Assembly (NCBI GenBank): GCA_033026295.1
Contig: CM065180.1
Location: 24,171,023-24,235,022, forward strand
Direction of reading: 5' to 3'
DNA length: 64,000 nt
DNA from: Channa striata
Taxonomy: Eukaryota; Chordata; Actinopteri; Anabantiformes; Channidae
Shown here: piece after piece, positions 52,147 to 64,000 of the stretch
Layout: every line of letters starts with the position of its first letter
How positions within the stretch are numbered: position 1 is the first letter of the stretch
Program-made: the position numbers and the translations under genes
The notes under the pieces: generated by a model
What the model was told of the DNA's origin: nothing
What the model saw: only the letters and a program-made list of their open reading frames with translations
The model's database searches: none

Positions 52147-55100
52147 GCACTGTCCTATTTCTAGAAGAGGACACATCAGCTTTATGCCGCCAGCTTCCTG
52201 GAAACAATTCCCGCACACTTTTCCTGGTCTTTCTTTCCGTCTTTGCTCATCTCTTACTCATGCTCTATACTGAAACTCGCACGTCAATAGCCCTTCTTTC
52301 AGTCTTCGCTCCTCAATGTCTCTCCGAACCCCCCACCCCCCACTAACGCTCTCCCTCCATCCCTCTGTTCTCTGTTTGCCTTTGCACAGATGGCTGGAGC
52401 AGCTGAGCAGGACCGGGGGGGAGAGAGTCTCTCCCAAACAACCAAAGAACAGAACCCGGCAGCTCAGGCAACAGGCCGCCACCCTGAACCACCAAAGAAG
52501 ACCCGTCGCTGAGACCCGCCTAGTGAGGATACGAACTGTGGCCAGTTGGTTGAATTACGGTGCCACCAGTCACAGCTTTTCAGAAGAGACCGGGGTGAGG
52601 AATGCCTCACGCAACCATGTCTGTTAATATAGATATTAACTAGACTATGTGAGCTGCAGCCAGACAACACCACAGAGATGTTTTCCATCACAACTGCGAA
52701 GTGTCAGGCACGCCGGTGGTTTGTTGGATGAAATAAAATGTAGAGAGCAAAGGGAAATCCGTGTTGATAGTGCTGAACGGTAAAAAGGTTCGCTGACCGA
52801 CGCAAATTGTTACTGCTCAATGACAAAAAACTATGAAAGATAGTGTGTGTTGGTTGTAATTGTTTGTTATATTTCAAACATTTTAATAATATAGGTATTT
52901 GTTCGTGTGAAGTTTCAGTTGAAATCAAACTTTTCAAACAAATAAAAAACCCTCACCGTCGTTTCCAGTACCATTGAATGCTACATTTCATTTGTTTATA
53001 TTTATTTTAAATCTTGTTTATTGATTTCAAAAATCTTTATAAGGCCAAACATCTTGAAAACAGCTTGAGGAGATTTTGTTTTTATTGCTCCGTTGGTCTC
53101 GAGGATGAACTGATGCACTTTACATGACAGACATGCACGTAAATTGCAACTTGCCCTCCTGGCACAGGCCCACATCTACGGTTCGTCTCATCCCAAATTT
53201 GTCGATCGATGAAGCTGTGACAGTTTCATTGTGTTGCCTCAAACCGATTATGGAAGTCGCAACTGTATAATCCAAACGTCTTACACTCAAACTGTCAAAC
53301 ACAAAGACACTGCTGATTAAATTGGACCCGGTATAGCCATCGACACCGTGACCTAAGTCAACCTCCCATTGACCCAGGAATGAGAGCGTGTCCGATCCCC
53401 ATTCCCTGGTTCCTCTTCCCACAGCAGACTGAAGCATCTGGCCAGGCTGTTCATTTTATCGTTGCTCTCCAGAGATAAATCCTGACTGCACGGCCACAGC
53501 CAGAGGAACATTTCTCTCTGCTGCAGGTCTGCAGACAGCTGGGAGATTACACTCGTCTCTCAGGTTCCAGAGAGCTCATTCAGCCGCCTCTGCGTCATTA
53601 GGACCATCAGTCAGTGCTGAGAATAAACAGAAACACACTTTTTCTTCTGCTCTCCACAGAAACTGGAGTCACATGAAGACAGGTTCTCTGTTTCAGCAGT
53701 CAAAACAAGAGAAATTATAGTTCAGAACTAAAGTTCCCACTATTAACACTTTACTGACCCTGCACAAGCCCCTCAGTAATTTAGCTCTCTTTGAAAACAT
53801 TTCCTTTGGGTTCTATGACCGTCTACAGGCTCCATACATCACTCAAACTCATTTTTACTTTGCAGCACATTTAAGATGAGACGCAAGAAAATGTTGTAGC
53901 ACGAGGGTCAGGGTCAGGTTTCCTCTGAACAGGACTAAGCTGAAAGACAAACTGAGTGAGCTGATACTACACAGATACAAATTGGACAATTTGAGAAGTT
54001 TAAAAATGTCTCTGAAACGTTTTGCAGACTGAAATGCTCTTCATTTTATTCCCATTCTTTACGTTCACATGATTTCACACACTTGGTTCATGGAGCTGAC
54101 ATCATTACCTTGCCATCTTTTTGTAGATTAGAAAAGTTCATACTTGAGACACAAACTAAATTAATGTTTCTCCAGCACAGAATTTGATTGTTTTTTAATT
54201 GATGAGAGTTAGAAACAAATGAGGAATCAGGGAATGTGTGACTGTTAACCACCTCAATGTGTGTGTGCTTTGTGTAGCTCTGGAGGATTTAGAAGGTTAA
54301 CCATCTCTGGCTTAAAACTGAATGTTTTCCTCATGAACTTCCACTTTTCCAGGAATAAACAGAAGCCATAGCAACACTCAAAGACATTAATGTTGACATC
54401 AAAATAGACAAAACTGTAATGAAAACATGCAGTAAATTTCAGGTTTGTAGATGAAGGTAGTTGTTGACAAGTTCAACATGTTTTTCTCTTTCCGCTGCTG
54501 TTGTGCCCGGATTTTCTGGGGAAGCATCAAATCTTAATTCAGCAGCAGCATATTACATATTTCCGATGACATGCACCAAGCTGCAGCTAAAATCAAGCAC
54601 AGCCACTTTATTCTGCAATGCAAAAAAAGACTAGAACAAAATATATTTTTAAATCAACATAAACCTAAACTTGACATAACAAGGTTGCACATTCAGCTGG
54701 TACAAATCTTTCAACTATGAGAAAGTAACAAAAATGAGGTGCTTATAAAAAAGTTACATTTCAATATTTAATGTGCAAACGTTGTGTCTGCTACATGCCA
54801 CAAACCCGTCTACAAACCCACTCGGTCCGATGTTATATCACCGGAAGGCTGATGGGGTAAAACTCGATTTGTGCGTGTGCTTTGAATCTATGAAAAAACT
54901 ACGCAGTAAATATGCAAGTGGCCTTCATCACTGTGAGCACTTCTACCTGTGCTCTGGTGTTGTGTCATGCTGCAATTACAACGGCAAACAGCAGCTGGAC
55001 ACTGCGTTCCTTCACCACTACGGTGAGTGTATGTGGTGGCCTACAAACGATAATGACCCGAAGTAAGCGGATAGTGTTTGTATCCTCGCATACCGTGGAT

Positions 55101-56608
55101 CCTATGGGTGACGTCTGGGTAACTTCAAGGTCCAGGACACGTCTGATGGGAGGTTATTGTACTGTGTGAAAAAATCTAGTATGCAGAATAAAACATGGCT
55201 GTATGATTTCAGGGTAAATTCAGCCATCTTCTCAAGCAGCCCCACACTGGCTGTGGGGAACTCCCTCTAATCTCCGGTCCTGCTACAACCACAGCTGAAA
55301 CAAAGCGGCGTTTTCAAGTCACTAGGCTCAGAGTAAAGTCAGTGACCTGAGACATAACGGTCTGCGAGTCGCATTTCCAGCAGCTGATTCTAGACAGATG
55401 GTTGTGTCAGCTACATTAGGTCCGTTTTAAAACGTGCTTAATTTTAGGAACGCTCCACCGTGTGAACTGTTTCATCAGAAGAGAATTCCTGGTCCTGACG
55501 TGCAAACACAGGATCTGCAGCGGAGTAACTACTTCCACAGACTGAACGAGCGAGAGTGCTGCACTGAAGCATTTATGTTTTTTCACCGTGAACTTCTGAA
55601 TGTATAAAAAATGTGTTTGTTGGCCTTCACAATGCGTCCGAGTTCCACTCCATCCCACTCCGAATTCCCTGCAAGCCTCAACGATGAGCGCACACACTGC
55701 TGAGAACACAGGAAGCTCACACAAAGAGTCACTTACACAAGAGCCAGCACCAGTAGCTGAAGCATGATTCTGTGTCCACCCGTCTCCACCTTGTACACAC
55801 ACTTGATGTTTGAATAATTATCAGTCACATGATTATGTTCACTCCTCACATCTGGATTTTAAAGACCCCCTTTGTTAATGCTGCGTTGTGTTAAACATTT
55901 GCTTTCCATTTTCTTAACAGCAGTGGAAATTAACCAAGTATTTTTATTCAATTTGCTATTGAGTACAAGTACTTTACTTGGATAATAGTAATGGAATAGA
56001 TAATACTTTCTATTTCTATTATCTATTTCATTCCTCCCCTCCAGAAAAATATTTTGAAACATACTCAGAATCTGAAGTAGTTTTCTCTTCGAATATGTAC
56101 ATGAATTAAACTAAAAAAGACACCAATATTTCAGATTTCAGCAGAAACCTTCATGTGGAACAAATCTGGGCCTATTCATTCATGTTAACAACAGCACCTA
56201 TTTCCACATGGCTCAAATACTATCATATTTATCATTAGTAACGAGTATGCACTTAGTTCTTTCACTGAAATAAAACTTACCTCTACTACTTGTAATTTTT
56301 TTAAGTACTTGCACTTTCACATGATAGATGAGGCCTTCAAACACACACTGTACATGTGCTACAGATTCATACTGTATGTTTTTATGAATACTACATTCAT
56401 TTTGTTCTGCCTACAACTATTGTTGCAGAGATTTTGTACGTGAGCATTTCTGTAGTTTGTTTGTAGCTAAATGCTGTGCAGTAAATTTCTGTAGTTATTG
56501 TTACAATTTATTAGCTGTAAGCTAATGATGGGCCACGCACTGTGCAAGGTGACATAATCCTCTCAGCCACATCCCCTTCTAATGCTCACAGTGGGATGTA
56601 AACAAAAG

Positions 56609-56635
56609 TGTGTGTGTGTGTGTGTGTGTGTGTGT
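56609..56635. repeat. (TG)13 microsatellite
   Basis: Simple repeat in the 51-64 kb region, which lacks a recognised gene. Confidence 0.95.
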
Positions 56636-59303
56636 TCTTGGCACACTACTACGTTAAGGCACAAACCATCAATAACTGGACAGCATCCAGTTCGACTCCA
56701 GTTTTCTCAGCGTCTAGACATAAGCATTCGCACAACAAAGTTCTTTGAATAATTGGGGCATCAGCATATTTTAACAGAAAACGGCTTCTTCGACCCCCTT
56801 TCTGCTACAACTACAAGCCACAGATGGGGGGGTTGGGGTCCATGTGGACCAACCGTGCCTGTTGTGACTGAGTAAACCACATAATGCAGATGTAAACTAA
56901 GAAGCTGTAGTGTTGGTTATTCTGCTAAATGTTAAGTTACTCTGCTGTTGGGCTGTAACCCTCCCCCACCCCCCCACCTTTAGCAAACCGACCATCCAGC
57001 AGCATCTATGAATCTCTGTGTTACAAAGTCTCTCCTTCTTTCACAGTACACAGCTGTGTACTCTCACATATTCATTCTGCAAGTGTGTCCCGGGGGCCTA
57101 CTCTAAATAGTCACACAGAGGGATTGTTGGGGGCAGTAGAAGGAACACTGGAAAGAAGCGATGAAAACAGGCTTTGGTGACAGGTCCAGTAATCTAGACA
57201 TGAAGCCGGAGTTCCTGTCTGTAACAGAAGCTTACGCACAGGTCAAGTCTGGATTTTAAAGGTGTTTGACCTCTGACCCCATAATTGACGTGTATTTATC
57301 AAGCAGCAAATAGACGAGCCTCAGCTCTGGTGTTTGCCAATAACTACAAATACTGTTTGCTAGTCAACTACACACGACTGCTGGAATTAGGGAATTACGA
57401 CCCCAGTGCGTCTGGGGGAACATTCCTCCTCCCACGTCCATTCATCAAAGCGCCTGCACTTTAGCTGTAATGAAAAAAAGCAGACAATTTGGGCGCACGC
57501 TTATTAAGTGTGAGGTAGTTAAAAGGAGGAATCAGGACAGTCGTGGGACACACTTCAATCCCTGAGCGTAACCAGTCCTGTTATCCTGTGAAAAACCGCT
57601 CTGCTGCTCGGCTGCTCCTCTCTAGCTTCCGGCTCCACTGCTCATGTGTATGTGGGCTGATGCAAGTTGCCTCAGATTTGACGCAGCTTTTACTTGTGAC
57701 TGTGACCAAAAATGATCAAATAATGTGACTGTGTCTATGTTTTTGTGTGTATGTGCTGGGGCCGGGTGTCAGACTCAAGACAACAGTGGCCTCAGACAAC
57801 TCTGCCCTTTTTAGGGCAATTTGGACCCACAAGTTTCATTTCAAAAATGTATCTGTGGCACAGCAAAAAACGACTCACATCCCCGACTCAGTGAAATGTT
57901 TCCTTCGAAGCTGTACACACTGGCGTCCGGACAAACACTTTATTTCAAGTGCAGCTACTAAAAGGATGTAGTGAGGACTTAAAAAGGAGTCCGTGCCATG
58001 AACCATCTGTGCTAACGTGACAGTTTGAACTGCATAAAAGGAAACTTTGATATGAAGGTTGGTATCCAGTTCTTTATGCTTTGAATTTTGCCCAAATCAT
58101 CGGTTCAAAAGCTGATTCAGAAGCAAGAGCCATTCCATTTTTTGCACTTTGCTTTGACTTAAACAACTGGGCTAATTACTTTTCTGTCTATTGACCTACT
58201 GATTTACTGTGATAGCAGCTTTGCAGAACAGTAGAAACCAGAATCCGTTCACTAACTGTCCGCACTGTATCAGCAGCAGTGCTGTGGGCAGCTGGCTGAT
58301 GGGCATTAAGGCAAGTCCGAGGACACGAGTCCTAGAGGGGCTGACCGAGCCAGAAATCCCTCCTTGTATCAGAAGTGAAGATGTAAAGCTGCTGCTGCCT
58401 GCCACAGCATGTTTCATTCACTCTCTAATCTTGGCAGACAACCAGCAAGAGACCAACAGCTGCAACAGCCACCATCAGTTCACTAAAAGAAGACATTCCC
58501 ACAGTCGATGAAGGTGCTTCTAGTAGACGTCAATAAACCCATCCTGTCTGTAAATCTCACAATACAACTGTGTCATTATAGTTAAGGAGTTACGTAAGGG
58601 CAGGCACAGGATCACAGCAGAACCGTTCAAAACTCACACAACTGACGTCAGGGTCTCTGCGGTGTGATGGTTTCCCTGCAACGTTTCTGCTTTAATAAGT
58701 TATTATAATAACAGCTCATTTTCCATGAAAGCGCTGATACTAAAACTATATGAAAAGGAACACTTCAAATCAACAACCACGACGTCAGGTTTTATATTTT
58801 TATTAACTAATACAAACTAAGTAATGTGAAGGCACACAGAGTCTTGTTTAACCACCTGCAAACTGACTGTTTACATGCGCTCAGATAACCGGGCTACTCC
58901 GAGAAATCAGCTCTCTCGGGTAATCGGGGATGCAGCACAAGAGTAACCTGATTTGTTGTGGATGCCTGGCACACAGATTTGAAACACAATCACTGTAGCT
59001 GATGCACAAAGAGGCAAAATATCTCTGGTTTAAAAGTTCATTCAACTGCTTCAACTGCTGTTGCACAACCATTAACAAGAATCTTCTTACACTGCGTTCA
59101 TGCGTACTGTCATCTGACGTTACTGCTTCTTGGGAGAAACAGTAGAAACAGATCTAAATTCATCTACAATCCGCTGAGAATCAGACAAGACAGAAAAAAC
59201 TGCCAAGAAACCAAGAAAAGAACAGCACAGACATTTCTGAAAAGGTGAGATCATTAGCTTCACCGTGTCAGAAATAAATTGCAGCACTCAATAAAGAAGT
59301 TAC

Positions 59304-59379
59304 CATCATTCTCAGAGTCATCATCATCATAGGGGAAGCGATGGGTGTGAGTGGGAGTCGGACTTCCATCAGCTTGATG
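59304..59379 (-). other. Candidate upstream exon of the PRR36-like transcription unit
   Basis: 76 nt, open as HQADGSPTPTHTHRFPYDDD then DSENDG. The donor is GATG|GTAACT (phase 1), which would join in frame to the leader at 50970. The acceptor (gattag|CAT) has a poor pyrimidine tract. The composition looks coding, but there is no family match, so this is tentative. Confidence 0.3.
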
Positions 59380-62300
59380 CTAATCACAGTTCACACATTC
59401 CCAAAACACTGCCGACCTGAGGTCACTGCCTCAGTCCTGCACACAAATAAAGTGCAAACAAAGCTGGCTGCTCTCCGTGGCATCGCCATCAGACAGCGGG
59501 AGGCCTGAGCGAGCTGGGCAAAAACACAGAAAGTGGGCTTCCCTCACAGGGTTCAGGCTGATATTCAACCCAGGCTGTTTCTGAACTCAGACGGATGCAG
59601 CCTCATTCATTGCACGTACTTCTCTATTTCCCTCCGTTTGTTTTGAGGGCTTAATTGTTCTCAAACTGATAACTGGAATTTAACAGAACTTTCTTTTTTG
59701 AATGCCACACTCTTTACAACCAGAGAGCTATAAACACATTGTTTCCCTCTGACTTCATGTGAAATCTGCAAAGGAAGCGAGTGAGAGCAAACGAACAAAG
59801 TTCAAGAAACAAACGCGGTGCCAACGACGATGAATGTGCAGGACTATTTTTACAGATGAACATAAACCAGCATTTTTTCAGGATGTCCACATAATTCATC
59901 CATTGCAGTTCATTGAACAATGATAACCATGCTTTTGTAGTATGGCATTTACAGTAACTAACTTTTTTATTTAAAAACATGACAACATTACCAAGATATT
60001 AATGTAGGATGTATAAAAAGAACCCTGCCATACAGCCTCATCAGTCGCCACCTGGGAGGTGAAGCAGCACTGCATGATTTTAGCCTTCTGAGAGGGCAGG
60101 TCTCCACTCTCTGGTGCTCATTTAGTTGTGAGCTGTTGGTGGTCACTGAAGGCCTTTTTCAGCTCAGATGATGTTTATACCTCAGCTAAGCATGAACGCT
60201 GTGATATTATAGCCTTTCTTGACATGTCCAATCAGGGCTTCTCCTGTGCAAACTAAAACAGCTTCCTTACTACACAAAAGGAAACAGACGATGAAGCTTT
60301 AGCTCGTCCACACCTACCTCTTGTTGTGGCAAAGTTTAGAATGGTCACTAAAGACGGATTGAGCTGCTGGGACGCTAAACAACAAACTGAAGCGGAACAA
60401 AGGCCCGGCTGAGAGGAAGGAACACACCTGATTGCGTCTCCTTGTTTACTTGGCTGCAGCAGATTGTGTGACAGACACCTGCATCACTTGAACATGTGAT
60501 TAAAAAGGCCCGCACTAATCCTAAGGACTCCCTGGAGCTACACACTAACATCCTGAAGTAAAAGCTCACATTAAGAGAGTACAAGATGATGTAAGAAAAC
60601 ACCCTTTTGTTATTGTAATTAACAAGCGAGATGGACCACTGCAAGCCAACACCCGTCACAAGTACAAAGTATGCTACGTACGAACACTCGACAGGCCGGT
60701 GCACACAAACATTTCAATCCTGCCCTTCCCATTGCGTGTCCACGCTGAGAGAAACTCAGCCCCTACAGATAAAGGAAGATTAACACATGACAGAGCTTGT
60801 TAGCATCTGTCTTTGTCCAGACTTAACACTGAACAATCGGCATCAACTCTCAACTAAAACAGTAAACAGACTCAGATACAGGGAGGGAGAAAGTAGCCCA
60901 GGAAAGGGCAAGTGAGGCAGCACTAACACAGGCTTCAGTGTGTCCCAGAAAGAAGACAATACAGCAGGCGGCCAAAAGAGTTCATCACACCCAGAACAAT
61001 GCAGAGGCAAAGCCGGCAAGGGCCCTGCTACAGCCTGGTTGAGCCGTACCACCTACAGGGGCGACCGGCAGGACAGCACAGGGTCCAGCTGCGTGGATAT
61101 TGATCGCGCAGGAGAAAGTGGAGGCAGGCTGGCAGCTCTGCAGATGGCCAGGACAGAGACAGGCAGAGGAAGTGCATTAGGAAGACAGGTTCCTCTAATG
61201 CTGTTAGTCGTCTCCCCCGGGAGATAAGAGAGTCGTGACAGTCGTGGTTTAGCAGAGAATACAATGAAGAGTGTGTGCGGGGGTCTACAGCGTAAGCAAA
61301 AAAACAGTGAGATGGGACAAGAACTGCAGCAGAGGGCCCTACAGACAATCTAAGGCTAATTTGTAACTTGAAGAGCTGCTGGATCATCTCCATAATGGGC
61401 CGTCTGCCCACAAACAAGCGCCTCACTGGGGGTAAATGAGATGAGGCCGGCCCAGGACCAGCTGGTGGCTTGGATCAGTGACTACGTAGGGAGAGAGCAG
61501 GACTGAGGCATCTGGACAGGAGGGCACAGACACACCCAGTAGGCCCCAGAGCTCTCTGGAGATTCAGCATGAGGACGCAAACTATAAGTGGAACACCTGT
61601 GTCCATAAGAGGATTACATCCTCCTGTGTGACGTGTACTTTCCGGGTGGAATCTGATCCCTCGAGGGATGGCACAGACCAGCTACATCTTTGTAAGACCT
61701 AATCCTCATCACTGCTATCGCAACATGTGTCCACAAAATGCCAGAAACTCCTCGACGACCACATCTACAATACCTATAAAGACATGATGTGATTAGACAT
61801 GACACAAAGCAAATTAACAGAGCAACATCTCAAATTATATAGCTTCAATTTTCAAGCTTGCATTGTGTGAGTAGCTGCCCATCAGCCTGCTCTCTGATGC
61901 TAGAAATATGGTTTCTAGATAAGGTGAGGTGTGAAGGAGGAGGGACAACATAATGCAAAAAATACCCTGTGGAAATAACAGCATTTGGTTCACAGCAACG
62001 GTTGCATGTTAGAAACACCTTCAGCAAACCCAAACCCTGTCTGGAAGTTCTCCAGACAATCAGTGCGTGTACTTCAGTAACCAGGTTACAACTGGCCTTC
62101 TCTGGGAAGCTGATTTTTTACCTGTAAGGGGGAGAGCAGCTTTTTGTGTTGACTTTCTCCCAGAGGATGCTGACACAAAATGAATCAGAGTTCTCAGTAA
62201 CTCACTTTTTAATTTATACAGTCTGCACAGCCAAACAAGTAACAAGACAAAGCTCTGTTTCCTGTCACTGTACAGTTCAATCTGTGAGCCAGGCCTCCAC

Positions 62301-64000
62301 AATAAGTCTGAAGTGGGGGAGAAATCAGATCACTCTGCTGCTGCATGCATCTGCTGATTGGCAGTAACCCGGTTTGTACTGCTTACCTGAGAAAGAAGAC
62401 TTCTCTAAATAACCTGGTTACTTAAAGTGCACGTAAATGCAGTCCATGACCTGCGCCATTTAAACACGGAAACTGCTGGACAAAATGAAACAGACTTTTT
62501 ACTTTGCGTTTAATGTCTCCAGCTCCAGCTTCATTGGACATCCCTGTTCTCACATGCAGCCCCTCCGGGGAACTTCTTTTTCTGGGTTGCAGTGCACGTT
62601 TAAAAGAAAAACCCTAAAATCAAAATGCCAATGACACTGTTGCGGCTCTTTCTGTAGTGTGTTGTGTAAATTAATTGGTGTGTTAATTGTAGTGAGTTCT
62701 TGAATAACTAAGCGCTCACGTGCTGAACGTCCAGCTCGAAAGAAGAGTCCCTGAGCAAGTTAACGGGTCAAGTTCAGACATGAACGTTTTTCAACAGCCG
62801 AGAGAACAGCTAGAACACTGGAATAATGAATGAATCCAGACAAAATCATGTTACAATAACACAAGGACCTACCCGGACAAAACTGTAGTTTGATTTTTTT
62901 GGGAGATGTAGTTTTCAGATTATAAACTTTCCTAAAATTGCTAACTTCTAAGTTCTTCCATTAGTGTTTTTTAGGGATCCGTACTAAAAACAAATCGTAA
63001 GAAGTCTTGTGAACTTTGTTTTTTTATGAATTAAATGCTTTACACCGCTGATGGTAACGTAACGGAGGCTAGCTCCAACATTAGCTCGCTACAAAATCTG
63101 AAGAATAAAGGCCCATTCAAACTTTTCCTAAATTTTGCGACAGACACTCTACGCACGACAACGTGAAGGCCAAAAGATTTGCGTCCACTACCTGTCCACT
63201 GCCCTCTGCATTAGCTGGACATGTGCCCGCAAATGCTTTAAAAGTAGGTGAGCTTTAGTTCCACATCCTTGGCACCATTCCTATGACGTAGCTTGACTTG
63301 CCATTTGATTTTCCCCGTTTGCATAGATAATAAAAACAATAAAAGAAAAAACTAAAGGGCATTTCTTCTTCTTCAGCTTTTGCTGCTGTGCAGAATCGCC
63401 ATTGTGCGTTGTACATGTGGATTGTATTCGTATCCCCATTGTTACTAAGAAAAAACACATACTAAATGTTAATATTGCTCCACAATGTTGTTTAACCTTA
63501 CTAATCACTGCCTTCAGGGTTCCACTTTCACCATCTTCATTACAGCAAACAGCCAAGCACCTAAACACATCATGCCAGGAAAAATCGGGTCTTGAATTGC
63601 GGATACGGGGCTGTGAACGTTGTCCATTATCAATCCTCCCACCAGAGGAATTCAGAGCGTCCAAACACAGCAAATTACTGCAGCTGCTGGCAAATACTGC
63701 CTCAAAACCTTGCCTCCAGTTGCCGACTGCACGCCCGGACAACTGCGACACAGCCGATCGAGGCTGCCATCAGGGCTTTGAGCGACAGCAAAGTTCATCT
63801 CTGCTTTAAACTCGCTGCAGAGCCCGTGGCAGTTTCCGTAATCACCAATGAAACACAAAGGGGAATTCAGCCAAGCCCACAGTTTCTGTTCATTACAAAC
63901 CTGGAAACTTATGTGCTGCTGTTTCTGTGGTTTAACACAGAGCTAAAGATGATGGTGGGGATTTTGAAGAATGCCAAGAAGTGCGAAGGTCACGGGTTCG

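Larger units (their letters stand above)
50971..64000. other. Upstream region with no confidently recognised gene
   Basis: About 13 kb, probably intron and promoter territory of the PRR36-like gene. Only the candidate exon at 59304-59379, two microsatellites and a truncated pol III B-box start (gggttcg) at the last bases were noticed. Short open frames are scattered and look random. Confidence 0.5.

Noticed and set aside
63281..63751. 156-residue minus-strand open frame near the right edge
   Set aside because: It has a lysine-rich and hydrophobic tail of random character, no recognisable motif, and no linkage to the PRR36-like gene.

Overview
The window looks like nuclear DNA from a ray-finned (teleost) fish. 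The genes are split into many short exons with GT-AG introns, (CA)n microsatellites are abundant, and there are teleost-style SINE and non-LTR retrotransposon remnants. No prokaryotic or organellar features are seen. Two protein-coding genes can be built, both on the minus strand and arranged head to tail.

(1) 118-31372, pkn1 (serine/threonine protein kinase N1). The gene is complete from start codon to stop codon. Exon phases join without conflict over 22 coding exons into a 954-residue protein, or 933 residues with the distal first exon. The protein has three HR1 Rho-binding repeats, a C2-like domain, an AGC kinase domain and an AGC tail. The distal first exon lies at 31346-31372 beside a CpG-rich island at about 31.49-31.87 kb. 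A second start exon, or frame-neutral cassette exon, lies about 14.5 kb further downstream at 16716-16829. The 3' UTR continues off the left edge.

(2) 36400-50863, a large low-complexity gene, probably prr36 or a relative. Five exons encode about 1810 residues: a basic Lys/Ala/Pro/Thr-rich N-terminus, a Pro-Glu-Pro repeat domain containing a nearly perfect 48-bp minisatellite, acidic stretches, a conserved-looking block, and a Gln-rich coiled-coil C-terminal exon. A stop codon just past one splice donor could give a shorter protein of about 1496 residues. The 5' UTR exon reaches 50970. Upstream exons are unresolved, but an in-frame open stretch plus a candidate exon at 59304-59379 suggest the transcription unit starts further right.

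Non-coding sequence: 16.8-31.3 kb is the large first intron of pkn1, with microsatellites and SINE fragments. 31.9-36.4 kb is intergenic, with a 19-20 bp minisatellite and a retrotransposon 3' tail. 37.4-40.0 and 43.9-49.8 kb are introns of gene 2. 51-64 kb is upstream sequence or intron with no confidently recognised gene.

No tRNA, rRNA or CRISPR array is supported. No novel multi-gene system was found. The most notable points are the two pkn1 start exons, the (TG)n tract touching the pkn1 exon 8 acceptor, the coding minisatellite, the two possible C-termini, and the stop-interrupted upstream reading frame of gene 2.
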